DNA of 64,000 bases from Musa acuminata AAA Group (GCF_036884655.1 NC_088337.1:32656501-32720500), one strand, 5' to 3'; positions 13,819 through 27,832 are shown, counted from the first letter of the stretch. The notes: a model not told the origin generated them from the letters alone. Made by a program: numbers and translations.

Positions 13819-14298
13819 GTTCTCTTTTATTTTGAAAAGAACATAGCAGTTACAAAGTGGAGCCTTTCTCTTCATAGTACAAAATCTTGAAAAGGTTCAA
13901 TTCAGTCTCTCCTCTTTTTAGAGATGATGGATATATGCTGCCAGTGGCACAAGGAAAACACTCCTCAGTAGACGTAGCTCAAGGCTTAACCCCCCATTAG
14001 CTATCCTCCTGTCATTTACTGTACATATTAAAGGCCCTAAATTTTCCTGAATTATAGCAAACCCGACACCCTCGTTATCGATATCCATTTTCTTTCACAC
14101 AGAAGAATCTCAGATGACCACCACAAATATTTCTGAACTCACAGCGCTTGCATGGCTTAAGCAGAATAACATGTAGCTGAAGCTACATTCTTGTTGGAGG
14201 ATCTAAAACCAATTCCTAAATTCTGCAAATGCACTCCTAAAGAGACAGAAGCAGCTTGATTCCCCATCTCAGGTTGGTATGGAAACATAGATCATGAT
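12475..14298. other. Intergenic spacer with a compound microsatellite
   Basis: AT-rich sequence to about 13130, then a C-rich patch (13140-13300) and a low-complexity stretch with recurring 'gatccaa(t/c)gag/agg' phrases to 13480, which looks like decayed repeat. The region ends with the presumed 3'UTR of the PAS-Raf kinase gene. No gene recognised. Confidence 0.55.
13630..13814. repeat. Compound TA / TACA / GA microsatellite
   Basis: TA dinucleotides interspersed with acatat and cacaca, a pure TA stretch of about 45 bases, then roughly fifteen GA dinucleotides. It explains the poly-(Y/I) open frames seen on the minus strand, which are not genes. Confidence 0.95.
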
Positions 14299-17263
14299 CT
14301 AGTCAAAATCATTCCTCTCCTGAGAGCTCATTTTTGCGGTGGTTTGTGTGGTTTCACTCGGTGTGGCACGCTGCAGGTGAGACTGGATGGCATGTTGTCT
14401 CTGCAAATCTTTAAACCTTTCTATAAGTTCTTGGAACGTTGGTCGACATTTTGGTTCACTGTACGAAAAAATAGAGAATCAACCAGGGATGATTAAGAAA
14501 ATAAGGGCAGGAACTGTTTTAAACTATTTATGGGTGATGAAACAACCTGTGCCAACAACTCTCAATTATCGAGACCCACTGTGGATCCAAATCCTTTGGG
14601 AGATGCAACCTTTGGTTCATGAATCCTACAGCTGCAACGACCTGGATAAACAAAAATCATTATGTGAGATATCTCTGGAGGGTAATAGGAAATCAGTCCA
14701 AGACCAGAGGCAAACTTGTTAAGAACAGCAAAATTGTCAAGCAACGATCACTTTCAAAACAAATGTAGGTGATATGAATGATTGAAACAACTATCAGTGA
14801 ATTTAGTAGATGCAAACATACCGGGAAACTTGAAAAGCTGGATAACCAAACATATTTTTTGTCAAAAGTTAATCTGCAATCCCTGACTCTCATGAGTTTA
14901 AATAATAATTTATAATAGACAAATGATGAAACTAACAAAACTTCATGGCAAGGTGGCTCAGAGAAAATGGACATCTAGCTCATTGATTGGTTATGCTAGA
15001 AATGTCAAGCCATCGTAATGCATCAGGCTTCGGCCATCCACTAAGAAGTAGCTAAGAATGCTAGAAATGTCATATTCCACAATGATATACCAAAGTTTCA
15101 AGCATTCGGAACATAAAACATTGTAGAGCATCAACAGTTGAAAATAACTTGTACTTAGTTGAAGCGGTGCATTACCTGCATTGAATTGAGATTATCCCAA
15201 GGGATTTTCTCGGTGACAAGTTCCCACAGTATTACGCCATAGCTATACACATCCGACCTATTTTTCCATAGACCAAAAAGAAGTGTTTTATTCTTTTTGA
15301 AGCAGCAAGTAAAATAACAATGTAAATTGTGTGCTAAAATAAAATTAACATCTGCATGTACTTTTCATCTGAAGGTTCATTTCGAAGAACTTCCGGTGCC
15401 ATCCATTGTGGCTAAGAAACCATATAAACATAACATTCTTAGTATCACAAATAATCAAATACTCAGAAGCCATCAATGACTGCTATGGGTTAAAAGGGAA
15501 CATAAGAAAATGTTAATACCGTTCCTTTCCCAGTTTTGGTAATCAAATAAGTTTCGTGCTTCAAACGCGAAAGACCAAAATCACCAACCTGCTAGTCATA
15601 AAGAAATTAATAAAGGATAAAATGTTTCTGTTCGGTTGGCATAGGCCACTGATATTAATAAATAGAATGCAACCTTGACTGTCCAATTCTTATCGACCAA
15701 CAAATTCGACGATTTCAAATCACGATGGATGATAGGAGGGCTGCTATGATGAAGATAATTTATCCCCCTTGCCTGTCGAAAAAGTAAGAATTTCACAATA
15801 AACTAAAATCATCTGAAACAATCACAACATTAAGGGTCTAAGATGCATTTCATTCATTTCAAAGGTCATATACACAAAAGCTGTAATACAAATTAACAAA
15901 AAAAGCCTGAGTTCAATTCCGTCTAACCTATAGCTCTTCTGAGCCACACAAACCAATAAAACATCTTCTCTTGCCTAAAAAAATTACTACTTTTGGAAGA
16001 ACCAATTGCTAAGACTCATCCTTGCCAACCAACTCCTCCTTTCTCTGTGAATGCTGTTGGTGCAACCTACCACTGGATCACCTTAGGATATTAACATCTA
16101 CAGCCCAATAGCAAAAAATAAAAAATAAAAAGCACCCATAATGACACCATCAATTTGTCAGCAACATTTCCTGCCTCCAAAAACCTGCAGTATAAGCTTT
16201 CCACCAAAACACTCATAAAGCCTTTCTCTTACTTTTTCAGTCTGGCAGATCATCAACTTTGCACCAATTCTCTCTCTGCAATTTGCCCACTTTGCTATAT
16301 TCTACTAACCACTACCCACCTTCAGTCCAAAGAGTCCTACATAACATTTGCCCTATGCTCCCAAACTCCCACACTATCTCAGATGTCCAATTCAAGAAGA
16401 ATAGCATTGACCAAGATACTTCCCTTTTGTAACATGATTCCCAAAAAAATGAAAATAGTTAACCATATGGACTTGGATGATGCGCTGTTTCCTGGATCTG
16501 ATTTGGTGCTTATACAGTACATTCCTTTCCATACTTCAATTCATGTAGAACCAACATACTACCACTTTTAATGTCCATACGAATGTGTGCACTTTGGGTT
16601 GTTGTATGTGAATTACTAGATTTGAACAGATATGAAAAAGAGTAAGCGTCCATTTTGGATTGAGGAACTATACTTACAATGTCTAGAGCCATGTGAATCC
16701 GCCGTCTCCAGTCCATCCTCCCCGTGTTTTTTTGCAGTAAATGGAACAAACTCCCACTGCATTCAAGTTATGTCCATGTAAAGTGAATGGATATCTAAAA
16801 GTCTCAAAAATGTATATCACACTCCAATATAACTAAAAAATGGATTCCATAAGTGGGACATATATATGAAATTGATGAACATTTTTCTATATGCACTTAT
16901 ACAGTAAATTTATATTGTTTTACTTGTAACTTTAAGTGCAACTTTAAACAAATGGTTGAGCATTTACAAGTTGCACCTATAGCACATGATATAGAGTTGT
17001 GATGTACTTCAACTTTCCACCAGCAACAGATTTTTTCCTTTTGCTATATCCCAAAGGTGCAGCTCGAGGAAATTAAAATGTAATCATCTTCTATAATCAT
17101 ACAATTATTGCAAAGTTCAAGTCAAGGAAAAAGAAGTATTGGATGTACCAACCAAGGTTTGCAATTTTGTACCGTATCGGAGTATCGAGCTCAGCTCGAT
17201 ATGGTATGGTACGAGTTTACCGAGTGGTACGCTCTAGCATACCGCTCGGTGTATATATATATC

Positions 17264-17294
<31 letters not shown>

Positions 17295-17340
17295 CTATGT
17301 ATATACATGTATATATATGTATATATGTATGTATATGTAT

Positions 17341-17376
<36 letters not shown>

Positions 17377-20300
17377 GTGTATATAAATATATATATATAT
17401 ATGTATGTATATACATATACATACATATATATATATATACATATATATATATAATCCGAAAAAGGCGACGTCGCCAAAAAAGGTGACATCGCGTCGCCTC
17501 GGCGACGTCACCGAACGTTGCCTTTTTCATATATATATATATATATATATATTATTTTTTTTTTTTCGTTTCGCTCGGTAGCCGGCGGTCCACATACCGG
17601 TATGCTGTCGGACCGGCACATACCACTCGTACCGGACAGTATCATTCGGTATTGCGTACCTTGTATATACTACCAATAACCTGGATATTTTGGCTTATGT
17701 GGTTGAAGGCTTTCCAATCCAAATTATTAGGCTAGTGTTTTATTGAGCCAGGTCCTAACATCATCTTGTCCAGTTACCTTTTATGCGAGAGTGTCTCTGT
17801 GGATATCAAACCCAGAAGATTGTTGTTCTTAACAGGATGCAAATACCCTGCTAACTTCCAGACTACATGATGGGTTTAAGGAAAAACGCATTCACACAAA
17901 AATAATGCTCACATTGTTTTACTCTAATTCAAAAAGAAAAGGTCAAGACCCAACCGTGGAAGAAATTCTGTCACAATGCAAAGACGACAGGGAGAAGTAA
18001 CTGCACCCATAAAAAGTAGTATGTTTGGATGTCGTAGCCTCTTCACCAATGACACCTTGTAAAGCAAAGCAATGTTTAGATTGTATACAATGTGAAACAT
18101 TCAAAAGAAATTCGATGACATCACGCCAAAGACATCTGAATAGTAAAAGCAGCCGATAAATAGAAATCAATAATACAATCTGGAAAAGAGGGACTCTTTT
18201 CTACCATGTCAACAGAAAACAAATTATTAAATTTGGCTTAGCTAGTATTACATACATATGCATATCTCTGTGGAGCTTCAACAGCACACATTAGTTTTGA
18301 GATCTTAGAAGTCTGGGATAGCTAATGAAAAGCCATATGGGGCTGTCAAGCATGATAATTTGCCAATAAAAGTATAGAAATTAGGCAGGTCGTAAGCCCC
18401 ATGAGATTATGAAAGCCAACAAGGTTACACATGTTATTGTAGCAGATTATAAAGAGAATTAAGATCAGATAAGCTCTAAAACTTCATGTCACGACGACTA
18501 TAAATCATTGATCAAGTACCTTTCTAGTGCATACTTATTTTAACTTGTATTAGCTAATATGACTCAGTTGAAGTGACAATGCTGTCAAGACTCAGAACCA
18601 TGAAGTGAAAACCTTCAAAAGGTGAAGAAGCACAGTAGAAAAAGAAATATAGGAGAGAGACATTTTTCTAAGATCTGTAATTTCTAATCTTATGAACTTC
18701 TGAATAAGTTTCTCAAACAAGATAGTTGATGAAGAAGTTGAACACTTGTAACTTGTTAGAAGATGTGATAGCTAAAATTTCAACAGCTGAAAAGATAGAG
18801 GAGTGACGCGATTGAAAGTCTTGAAGTAAACATAGTCTACAACAATGATACTATTATTTAAAAGATAATAATAGCAACTACTAAATTAATAACAAATAAT
18901 CAATGTGAACCACAAATTCATGAGAAGAGGTTTGGGAGCTTCTCAAATCTCAATATACCATATACATGAGTCTATAAGAGATCACTACCTCTTGTCTAAA
19001 TGAAAGAATCACCTCATCAGAATATTCCTGCTTTGAGAATACTTTAACTGCCACATCCTACAAGAGAAAGTGCATAAGTTTAACTCCATAACAATAGGGA
19101 CAAGGCGGTTTGAACATCAGATTGATCCATTAGACGTCCATGCTCATCTAGAAAAAGATCTATGGTATGAAATTGAAAGTCCACATATGAGATTAGACAA
19201 GATAGAACATGCCTAATTTCATCCATGCTTTTCAATGGTTCCTTATTTTAGGGTGGGAGAATAATATGTGACAAGGCAGATGGCCCTAAGCTAAGTACTA
19301 GCAGATCATTCATCTCTGTGCAACCTGCTGGCCAGTCAAGATTCAATTCTAAACTGCAAGAATATATCATGCACATTTAGATATTTAAGATGCTGCACCA
19401 TTATCTGGCCAGTGGCCAAAAAGAAACTATTAGTATCCAGCATTAGGAACATCAAATGTTCAGATAATCATTTCATAGGCAGCTTAAAGAAAACCAACAA
19501 GTGAAAAATCTTTTGACTTATTAAGAAAAATTCATGACTACCGGAGATGAACTGATACATTAGTTTTATTTTTTTCACAGAACATCACAATCCACTATAG
19601 CATGCTACTTCATTTGAGCATCAATCCAAGGAAAATAATTTTATTCCTATGAACAACTCTTTCATTGAATATCAAAATATATATGCATGCATTTGCATTA
19701 TATATCACAAAGTTCATATTACATAGATTCTGAAGATACTACCTACGTCAAAAGAAAAACATCAGCTTATTTTATGCATTTAATAATCTATTTAAATCAG
19801 CCTGCAAGGTCAGATTTATGTCTCTCCACCATAAAATAGATCACAACTACAAGACTTGTAGGCATGGAATACGGAAACATAATGTATAATTTGAAGGTGC
19901 ATATTTATTCCTATTATTTTATGCTCCTTGTGATTGTAAAATAATTTTATGCTGTCACCTCATATTGATAGTTCTCAATTTTTGGTACTTCTGCTGTAAC
20001 ATATCTTAATTAGCACTTTCATTGTAAGCTTCACTATATCTTGCATTAAATCATCCAATTGAATTTCTAGCTGAAACTTTCAAAGTGGACATTTAAGTTT
20101 TCAACAATGGTGGCATTTGGTATCTCTCTTATGTAAAGTGTAAACCTATGATCCTGGAGCACATTCATTGATAAGCCTTTCTCATAGATAAAACCAAACT
20201 AAAGTTAAAGTTAATAGGATTAAACATCGGCATGATTGAAAAATAAAATACAGACAGGACTAGCAAACAGCTACTCAAGAGGGAAATCATTGAAAAGCAA

Positions 20301-23300
20301 GCTATGCTGAAAACACCTTTCTTGGGTCACATTATATGAAATGAGAGAACCTTACCGAGCCATACCATAAAGCATGATATACAGTTCCACAAGAACCTGC
20401 AGGAACAGAAGATATTCAAAGTTAGAGAATGGCATTTAATCAAGAAAAAAGGTGATAACATTATTAGCCTCTGCCTATTCAGTGCTATAGGTTGGATCAT
20501 TTAGGTAACCAATCCAATTAGGCAGTAAGAAGAGAATAATGTTATTGGTACTTGTTAAAAAGTTTCCTTGGCAATCATTGCATAGACATACATGCACATG
20601 CAAAAGAAGATAATTGGTCCAATTTGTGATTATTGCACTAAGACATCTGATCTCATTAGAGGGATTTCCGAAGCAAATGCCATCTTGTTATTGCACAAGA
20701 AAGAAGATGACTACCTTGACCTATTTGTTCTCCAATTGTGAGATCTTCCCATAAGATCTCATAGTCTAAGCAATCAGTATCTATATCCACTTTGTGAACA
20801 ACAGTGCTGCTGGTGCTCCCGCAGCTGCTAATGCTACTTGTGCTATTGATGTTAAGAGAGGACCAGGAGCCTGAAGCTTCATTATTTCCTGTCCGGTTGT
20901 TTTCAGTTGCTTGATTTTCTGTTTTTGTGCCAGACTCGGATGACTTTGGATAACTGTAGTCATTTTCTTGATCACCATGCAACCATGGCCAGACCAAGCA
21001 ATTCTTTGCATCATTACCATCCTGGTTGTGCCCTTTCCAGGGCGATAATATCCCCCTATTGGCAAATAATGCCTCTGTCTTGCTTATGATCTTGAAGATG
21101 CTTGTCTTTCGGTCATCTTCATCATTATTTACTTTGGTTGCTTTGCCAGGAGATATTTCCTCCACTACAGCAGAGGGCTTACCAGAAGCACAGGGTGGCA
21201 CCTCACCTCTAGATGTGCTAGATCCACTGGAAGCACCATCCTCCTTACGGTCTGATGGCATTGCATCATGATCAGAAGACTGGCTATCTCTGTTTCCAAT
21301 TTCACGTTCCAGATTATTTTCACCTGGCTTTATTCGACAGCGAACTTTGTTTGTAACTTTAGTAGCCTGTTTTGGTGATTCTAAAAATCAAGAAAGAATA
21401 AACTAGAAAATAAATTAACAATATATGCCAGACACATCTAAAATGAAGAATGCTCCCAAGAACTTCTATGACATGAGATTCTATTACATTCTTCTGGTCA
21501 TGAAATTACAACAAGTTACACTCACCAGGTTGGTAATTTTGGATGCAATAGCAATTTGGATGGGCTGTTGAGGAATAGAACCACCATTGCTTGTAGAACC
21601 TTTTCTTGGGCGACTTGCAGTGTGGCCGACAGAAGCTTGTGACTCGGTAGACGTTGGAGAGGATGGCAAGTCCTGAAAGGACCTTGAATCACTCGAGACA
21701 CAAATGATGCCAGCCAAACTACCGTCATCATCATCATAAAAGGGGGTGTTTGTGGAAATAACTAAGAAACATTCCCCAGACTTGTTCTTCACAGGAAACT
21801 TTCCTGTCCAGCTCTCCCCCGTAGTTACACATTGAACTATGCGACCAGCAATGTTGAAATTACGGGCATCAACAAGCAGCTCGATTGCATTCTGACCAAG
21901 AGCTTCTGATGCAGCATAACCATAAAGATTTTCTGCTGATCGGTTCCTTAAACATCAAAAAAGATCATCCTTGAAGAGTCTTTGTGTTAATTATGTGAAT
22001 AAACTAGAACAACTACCTAGTTTAACATTTAGAAGCCAGAACGATCAAGTCTTTGTGTGTTGACCAAAATAAAACACTTGCCAGCACAATATTATAAGCA
22101 TAAGATAAAATTTTCCAAATATCACATGGAGAGGATTATGTGGCACCTTTCATTATAAAGAATGAACAAAACAGATATAGCACCAAAGCATAATAAGACA
22201 CCTAAATGGATAAGAAATGACCACAGAAAATGCAAACCACCGAGGGTTTGCTTTATATACACCAACTAACCAGAAGCAATCATAAGATCAAGTTCCATCT
22301 AGATCTCCTTTGCAGTTCAGCTATGTGAACTTGCTAGAAAGCAAAGACAATATAGTAAATAAGTAATATTGGTTATGCTCATTCAACGTATTCTTCAATA
22401 ATTGACCAAATTTTAGTCATAAAATTCTCTAGTTCCCAAACCTTACAAATCGATGATGGCTAAAGCATATTTGTCTTGACATTCTCCTCTGATTGCAATA
22501 TCAAAGCTTTCAAGAAGAATGTCAATGAGAATACCTGATCACATAACAATTAAATTATTTCTTTTTATAGTGAGTGCCACCTGCTGACCAAACCCATTAA
22601 ATCGATGTGCTGAAGCACTAAAGAGAAGGCCACTTCTAGTGCCCTTGTGTCATATAACATAACATATTGTAGCAGAGGGAGTATCGTCTTTGACTCTTTG
22701 GTTTTGACAATCTCGTCGGTGGAGGCCAGACCAGGACACTTGAATTCCTATCGTGAGTGATTTAAGGTGTGGAAAAGGATCTTAGGATGAGGATCTGTTA
22801 AGATCAGTTGAACTAGAATGCTGCCCAACATTTCAGAAAAAAACATAGATTAGAAACAAGAAACAAATCGAAGAGAATAAAAATAAATGTGTATGCCAGA
22901 GCTGATGAGAATACAGGACACAAGTGTTTCACCACAATCATGGTACACTTAAACAACATCTCAAATCCTAGTAAATCTGGTGACCTTAGAAAAAAGATTG
23001 CCGACTTATGAGGTCTTTGGTAAACTCCTCCATAACAAATGAACCCTAATGCTTGACATTTAAGCACGGCATATGACTTGAAAACCATGCATAGTGCTTG
23101 TCGAGGTGCTCTCAGTTTGTTCTACCTATAAATTGCTTTCACTTACAAAATCTGGAACAGTAGCATACCATAAAGATGACCTTTCCCGACCAACAATTTT
23201 CTTGCAAGGTTCCATATGAGCATTCACCGAATCAGTATCTATATAAATTTTATCAGAAAAGGGTGATAGCAGAATTAAATCACACCCATTGCCAAAGTTT

Positions 23301-23848
23301 TGAATATTATCATGCAAATCGTCAAAACATCATAGATAAGAAGACACCTGACCAGATTAGTAGACTGTCAGCAACACATTACCTAAGGATCCAAAAAGAA
23401 AACAAAAACATTTGATAAATAAGTGAAAGGAAAGGCGATGATCAAAGAACAGAGAAAAGCAAGCATAGGCAACTGACCAATAAATGATCCTGCCATCAAG
23501 ATCGAATATATGGACCGATTGCCCCATCGACTGCAAAATGTTCAGGTACTGCCTTTCCGAGAGCCCGATCCCAGCGGCGCCGTCGGCAGAGGTGCTCGCC
23601 CCCGGGCTCTCCCGCTGCAGACTCGACGAGTGCCGGAAGAAGCGTGAGCCCTCGAAGCCTCCGCTGTTCCTCCTCTGCGGCGAGGCCACCGTCCTCTGCG
23701 GCGACACCGAGTGGGACCGGCCGCGGTTCGATCGGCGTGCGCCGCCCTCGTTCACGTGCATCAGCTTCGACATCTCCTGCTTCAGGCGGGCATGTCCGGC
23801 CTCCAGCTCCTTGATCTTCTTCAGCAGCTCTTCCGCCGGGGTTTCCAT
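14299..23848 (-). CDS. PAS-domain Raf-like MAPKKK (plant Raf group B2 type)
   Basis: Thirteen exons on the minus strand, about 762 aa: 23848-23478, 21946-21526, 21366-20715, 20396-20356, 19057-18989, 18055-17955, 16756-16678, 15772-15674, 15588-15520, 15411-15362, 15257-15176, 14641-14547, 14458-14299. Frame is continuous at all junctions. Order of parts: an N-terminal coiled-coil-like segment ([20 protein letters not shown]), a basic Ser/Pro region, a PAS domain (about 108-225, with [20 protein letters not shown]), a long Ser/Asn/Thr-rich linker, and a Raf-type kinase domain (about 470-735). Kinase motifs are the P-loop IGQGSCGTVY, VAVK lysine (about K500), HRDLKSSN (D596), GDFGLSR (D614), PQWMAPEVL and [13 protein letters not shown]. 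All catalytic residues are present, so it should be active. Length and order match Arabidopsis RAF10/RAF11 (At5g49470, At1g67890), linked to ABA and seed dormancy (from memory). A (CT)n tract lies in the likely 5' leader. Confidence 0.95.
17154..17662. mobile_element. taccgg-rich inverted-repeat element (non-autonomous DNA transposon-like)
   Basis: About 509 bases inside intron 6 of the PAS-Raf gene. The left end aaggtttgcaattttgtacc and right end ggtattgcgtacctt are imperfect inverted repeats. The interior holds gtaccgagcggtacgc-type palindromes, long TA/TATG tracts (17251-17454 and 17529-17552), and a GC-rich hairpin. No open frame and no clear target duplication. It shares ends and inner words with the element at 56860-57128, which has one. 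The call as a transposon rests mainly on that relative. Confidence 0.6.
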
Positions 23849-24006
23849 GCACCAAAGGCGGCTCCTTTTCGCCTCACAGTGGGAGTAGCAGCAGCAACGC
23901 AGGCAGTGATGTGAGAAGGAGGGCGTTCATCACCTGTCCTCGAATTCCCGGGCGGTGGAGAATGGGTGTTCTGCTGAAAGAAGCCTCCTTTTATGGATCA
24001 ATGATG

Positions 24007-24008
<2 letters not shown>

Positions 24009-24047
<39 letters not shown>
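24009..24047. repeat. (CT)n microsatellite in the PAS-Raf 5' region
   Basis: About 19 CT dinucleotides, some 160 bases upstream of the kinase start codon (AG on the sense strand). Pyrimidine/purine dinucleotide tracts of this kind are common in plant 5' leaders and core promoters. Confidence 0.9.
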
Positions 24048-24051
<4 letters not shown>

Positions 24052-27000
24052 GGCTGTGGCTTGTGTGGGGGCATTTCTTTTCTTTCTTTAATCAAGAACA
24101 ACTCCTCCCATGCCTTCTGAGACTGCTGCTGCCATGACAACTGGGTGAAGCTTTTTGGCATTACTGGTTCAGCATGTTTGACACTTCACTTCACTCCAAA
24201 TTACCACCTTTGGGTTTCCAACAGTTAATTTTGGAGTCTGATGCTGATGCATTGTGCAGAACAAAAGAAATTGTGACTTGCTAATTCACAATGGATAGAC
24301 CTTTTTTAAGGTAGTGGATTCCTTTGTTATTTAAGGTAGTGGATTAACCTTTTTTTTTTAATGGATATACAATGAAGATAAAATTCAATCTCAGAATTTT
24401 ATTATTAATCATTAATTTTTTTTACCAAACTAGCTAATTCAATCTCAGAGATTTTATCATTTAAAGTAATATTTTTTTTTCTAAAATAATCTTTTTAAGA
24501 TATTGAAGAATTCAATACTCATGCAAAGATTTGTATAAGGATGATGGATTATCTATAGTCATCCTAAGATGATCAAAACGTGGTATCATAGAACTTGAAA
24601 ACTTTTTCTACGTTAAAAGGAAATGTCTATAAAAGAATGAAGTATGTAGTAAGTTTACTATGTTGCTAAATCTTAAGAGATATAATAATGGGCTATATCG
24701 ACGAAGTCGTAATCTAGTAAATGCGTTTACGATGACACGGTATGTTCATCAAAGCAAAATAATCCAAGAGGATGATGGTCTTTGAAACTTTCAGAGTGAA
24801 TGATGTAAAGAGAAAAATTACCGGGATGGATATCATGATAAGTCTCAATTCTCTAGATGAAGAATCATGTACAATAGACCACACATATTGAGGGGGTAAC
24901 TCAAAACGATAACTCCATAAAGTTCAATAGATTCAGTGAGCAAGCAACGATGAGTCATCATATGATCTCGCATGAGATAATACATCGGTGGACACATTGC
25001 AAGATTAAGTGAGGGAGCAACCCTATGCAATACTAAACGAAGGTACACTTAGAGCCAATGTGAAGATTAAACTCAACGGAGGGCTAACCTATAAAATAGT
25101 AGGTATGAAAGTCACCGTCAACTCAATGAAAACCGAGAAGAAAAATAACTTATGTGAAACTTGACGAAGTGTACAAGTCAGCCGCATAAAGGGAATCGAC
25201 GTAAATGACAAGTAGAACCATGAAACTTTCATCAAGAAAAGTCAAGAACATTAAGTCAATTAAGTCAATACTATCGGATAAACCTTTGAGATAATATCCA
25301 ACATTGATTTTGTCTTATTTGACTTGTGCAATGTCTCCTGTATATCTCTCTTAGAAAAATTACCTTTTTCATCTTTTGTCTTCTCTTCAACTTTCATCTG
25401 CTTGTATTTTATTTCTCCTATCCTCATCCATTGAGGTTTTTTGTTTGCTTGCAAGCAAGTTGGTGGTAGTGTGGTCCACCCACTTGCAAGGAGAGAATGC
25501 CAGTTCCTTTATTTAACTTCCTATACTCTCCAAATCATCTTTCCACATCAACCATGAGTCAATTGCAGCAGCTATGAAAAGAGTCAATGTTCTTTTAACA
25601 TGCACATATCTCAAGTTTACATCAGATTTAACTGCCATTAGATGAAGAATGCAATCTTATTCTTCATGATATATTTGACAGACCTCATGAGAACATTGTC
25701 CCAAATTTCATTCAATTATTACATGATGATCTATCAAAATCTAATGATAAGTCTAACTAACTCTCCTATATTTTTATTTTATTTGAACTTTTGATCATTG
25801 TTATTGTCTTCTTATTAATTTTTTTTGCTCAATTACTCTTTCATATATTGCTCTTGCAAATATTTATGATTACTTGGTTACATCTCATAATGAAATATAT
25901 TAATTACATCAAGATTTTCTTTACTATGTAAATTAAACATCTTTACATAGTGACATCTCATAATGACATATATGGCATCAAGAATTCTTTACAAAAGATA
26001 AGAGGTGAATATGAGATTTTATAATCAAACATCTTTCTTTATCAACCAAATAAGTTGATATCTAGTACTATCACCATTTGGTTATTGCTCATGATAGTTA
26101 AACATTTTAATTTAATCTCATATTGGATATGAAAAAATAAATTATTTATATAACTAAATTGATTGATTACTATTAATTTAATTTTAAGTATTTATTTAGA
26201 CTCAGACTCATCAAATTAATGGATTAATTTTTTTGTTTTCGATGAAACACAGAGTTGATAATAATAGAAATAATGATGGATAAAAAGAATGATCGAAATT
26301 GCTTCCTAAATAATCAAGAAGAATAGTTCCTTTTCTTATAATTTTCATTTTCATTTTCATTTACAATTCAACATAGACATTTCCAATTCATGGAAGAAAT
26401 AGACAATGAATGCCACAGCTAACTGCAAGACATCCTCCTCATCAACTTGTGTGCATCATAAATGCATTTGGAACATGCTTTGAAAGCCTACTCTTCTGAC
26501 TGCAATCCTGCCTGCACAGGTCCCTATCAACTCTTATGGCATGCTCATGCATTTTGAACTTTCTTTCTACACAGAATTTGATGAACTAAAAGCCCTTCTG
26601 ACTGCATAAACCCTTTTCTAGCCTTCAGTCTTTTTTTTTTTTCTTTTCATTTTTTTTTTTCAAGATAGTGCTTATTAATATTGTGACTGCAGAATACACC
26701 ACTTGCAAATATATCAATCTGAATTATGTGTACTCTATAGAATATTTCTTCCTAATCTTTGTTAGTGATTCTCATAAGCTGACTCAAGTTTGCAAGGAAT
26801 CGAGTATGACAATCTATTAGGGAGTCTGCTAACTATTCCCTTTTCTCTAAATACATGTAAAGCTCATCAGCTCACTGGTAGTAGCAATCTAAGTCCAAGT
26901 CCTATCCTTATTACTTATCCTTCAACAAAAAGACTCTATATTAGTCACTAAGACTGAGCCTCAAAATATCATATTAAAGGTTTAAATTTTTATCCTAAAT

Positions 27001-27427
27001 AGTTTAATAGTTGATTGGGAAAGACCATAGAATTTGACCAGTCTAATGTCCAACTTGTGTTACGAGTCTTTGGATGTTAGACTCATGATATGATTCATTT
27101 GACAATCAAATTAAATTCTCAAAATTGATTATGTGTAAATTAAATATCACATACCGAGACGATATTTCCCTTTCAAGAATTATTATCATTAATACTTATT
27201 TATTCAGCATATTGACATTTGTTATTTTTAGATATACTCCTACTTTCTATTGGATATTAGTGCTTATTAGATATATATATATATATATATGGTCTTTAGA
27301 TTCAAGTTGGTTGAAGAGAGAGAATATGTCAACAAGGTCAACTTTGTGAAATCAACGAAACCTATCTCAAGTACTAACTGCACTCAGAAATGGAAGAGAG
27401 GATCGATAAAGACAATCCAAAGTAAGC
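24048..27427. other. Intergenic spacer
   Basis: Mostly AT-rich. From about 24540 to 25250 the sequence is less AT-rich and reads like decayed repeat (phrases such as 'gactcaacggaggg' and 'gtcaactcaatg'), but I found no recognisable gag, pol or terminal repeat. Poly-T runs occur near 26628-26660 and a TA tract at 27270-27291. No gene supported. Confidence 0.5.
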
Positions 27428-27832
27428 TCAGCAGCACTCAAACACGTCCGCCGAGGCCAAGATGGGCACGCCCGGGCGAGGGGACTGCCACAGCCCAGGA
27501 ACAGGCGGCGGGATCTCCGACACGTCCTCCATGGCCGCCCCGCGGACGTCGTCCACCAGGCGGAGCACCGAGCTCAGCGACTGCAGCCTCTCGGCGAACT
27601 CCACCGCCTGCGCCCTGAGCGCGCTGTTCTCCGACTCCAGCAGCCGCCGCTGCTGGGTCACCCCGGCGGCCAGCTCGGCCATCCGCGCCTTCTCGTCCCT
27701 CATCTGCACCACCGTGCTGGTCAGGTACTCCAACCGCTGCTGCTTCCTCATGCGCGACCGCCTCGCCGACTCCCGGTTCGACAGCTTCCGCTTCTGCCTC
27801 CTCTCCGCCGCCGGCGCCGGGTTCCGTGTCAT
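27428..27832 (-). CDS. bZIP transcription factor, group S1-like
   Basis: Intronless 134-aa protein, start MTRNPAPAAERRQKRKLSNR. The basic region has the invariant N-x7-R (N19, R27) in NRESARRSRMRKQQ. The zipper follows with a perfect heptad of hydrophobics at L37, M44, M51, V58, L65, L72, F79 and L86. Short length, no intron and a zipper of about eight heptads fit Arabidopsis group S (bZIP11/44/53 type), which bind ACGT elements and act in sugar and amino-acid starvation responses (from memory). The GC-rich coding sequence contrasts with its AT-rich surroundings. I chose the start at 27832 because it gives the usual short N-terminus. The frame is also open upstream to an ATG at 27985, described separately. 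Confidence 0.93.
   Translation of the reverse strand: MTRNPAPAAERRQKRKLSNRESARRSRMRKQQRLEYLTSTVVQMRDEKARMAELAAGVTQQRRLLESENSALRAQAVEFAERLQSLSSVLRLVDDVRGAAMEDVSEIPPPVPGLWQSPRPGVPILASADVFECC

Noticed and set aside
13540..13875. Tyr/Ile-rich frames at the compound microsatellite
   Set aside because: Pure translation of TA/TACA repeats. The same applies to frames at 17108-17530 and 38547-38988.
15840..16660. Possible LINE 3' end in a PAS-Raf intron
   Set aside because: The minus strand has a gaactcaggctttttttgtt-like tail, but I could not find endonuclease or RT motifs or a target duplication, so support is too thin.
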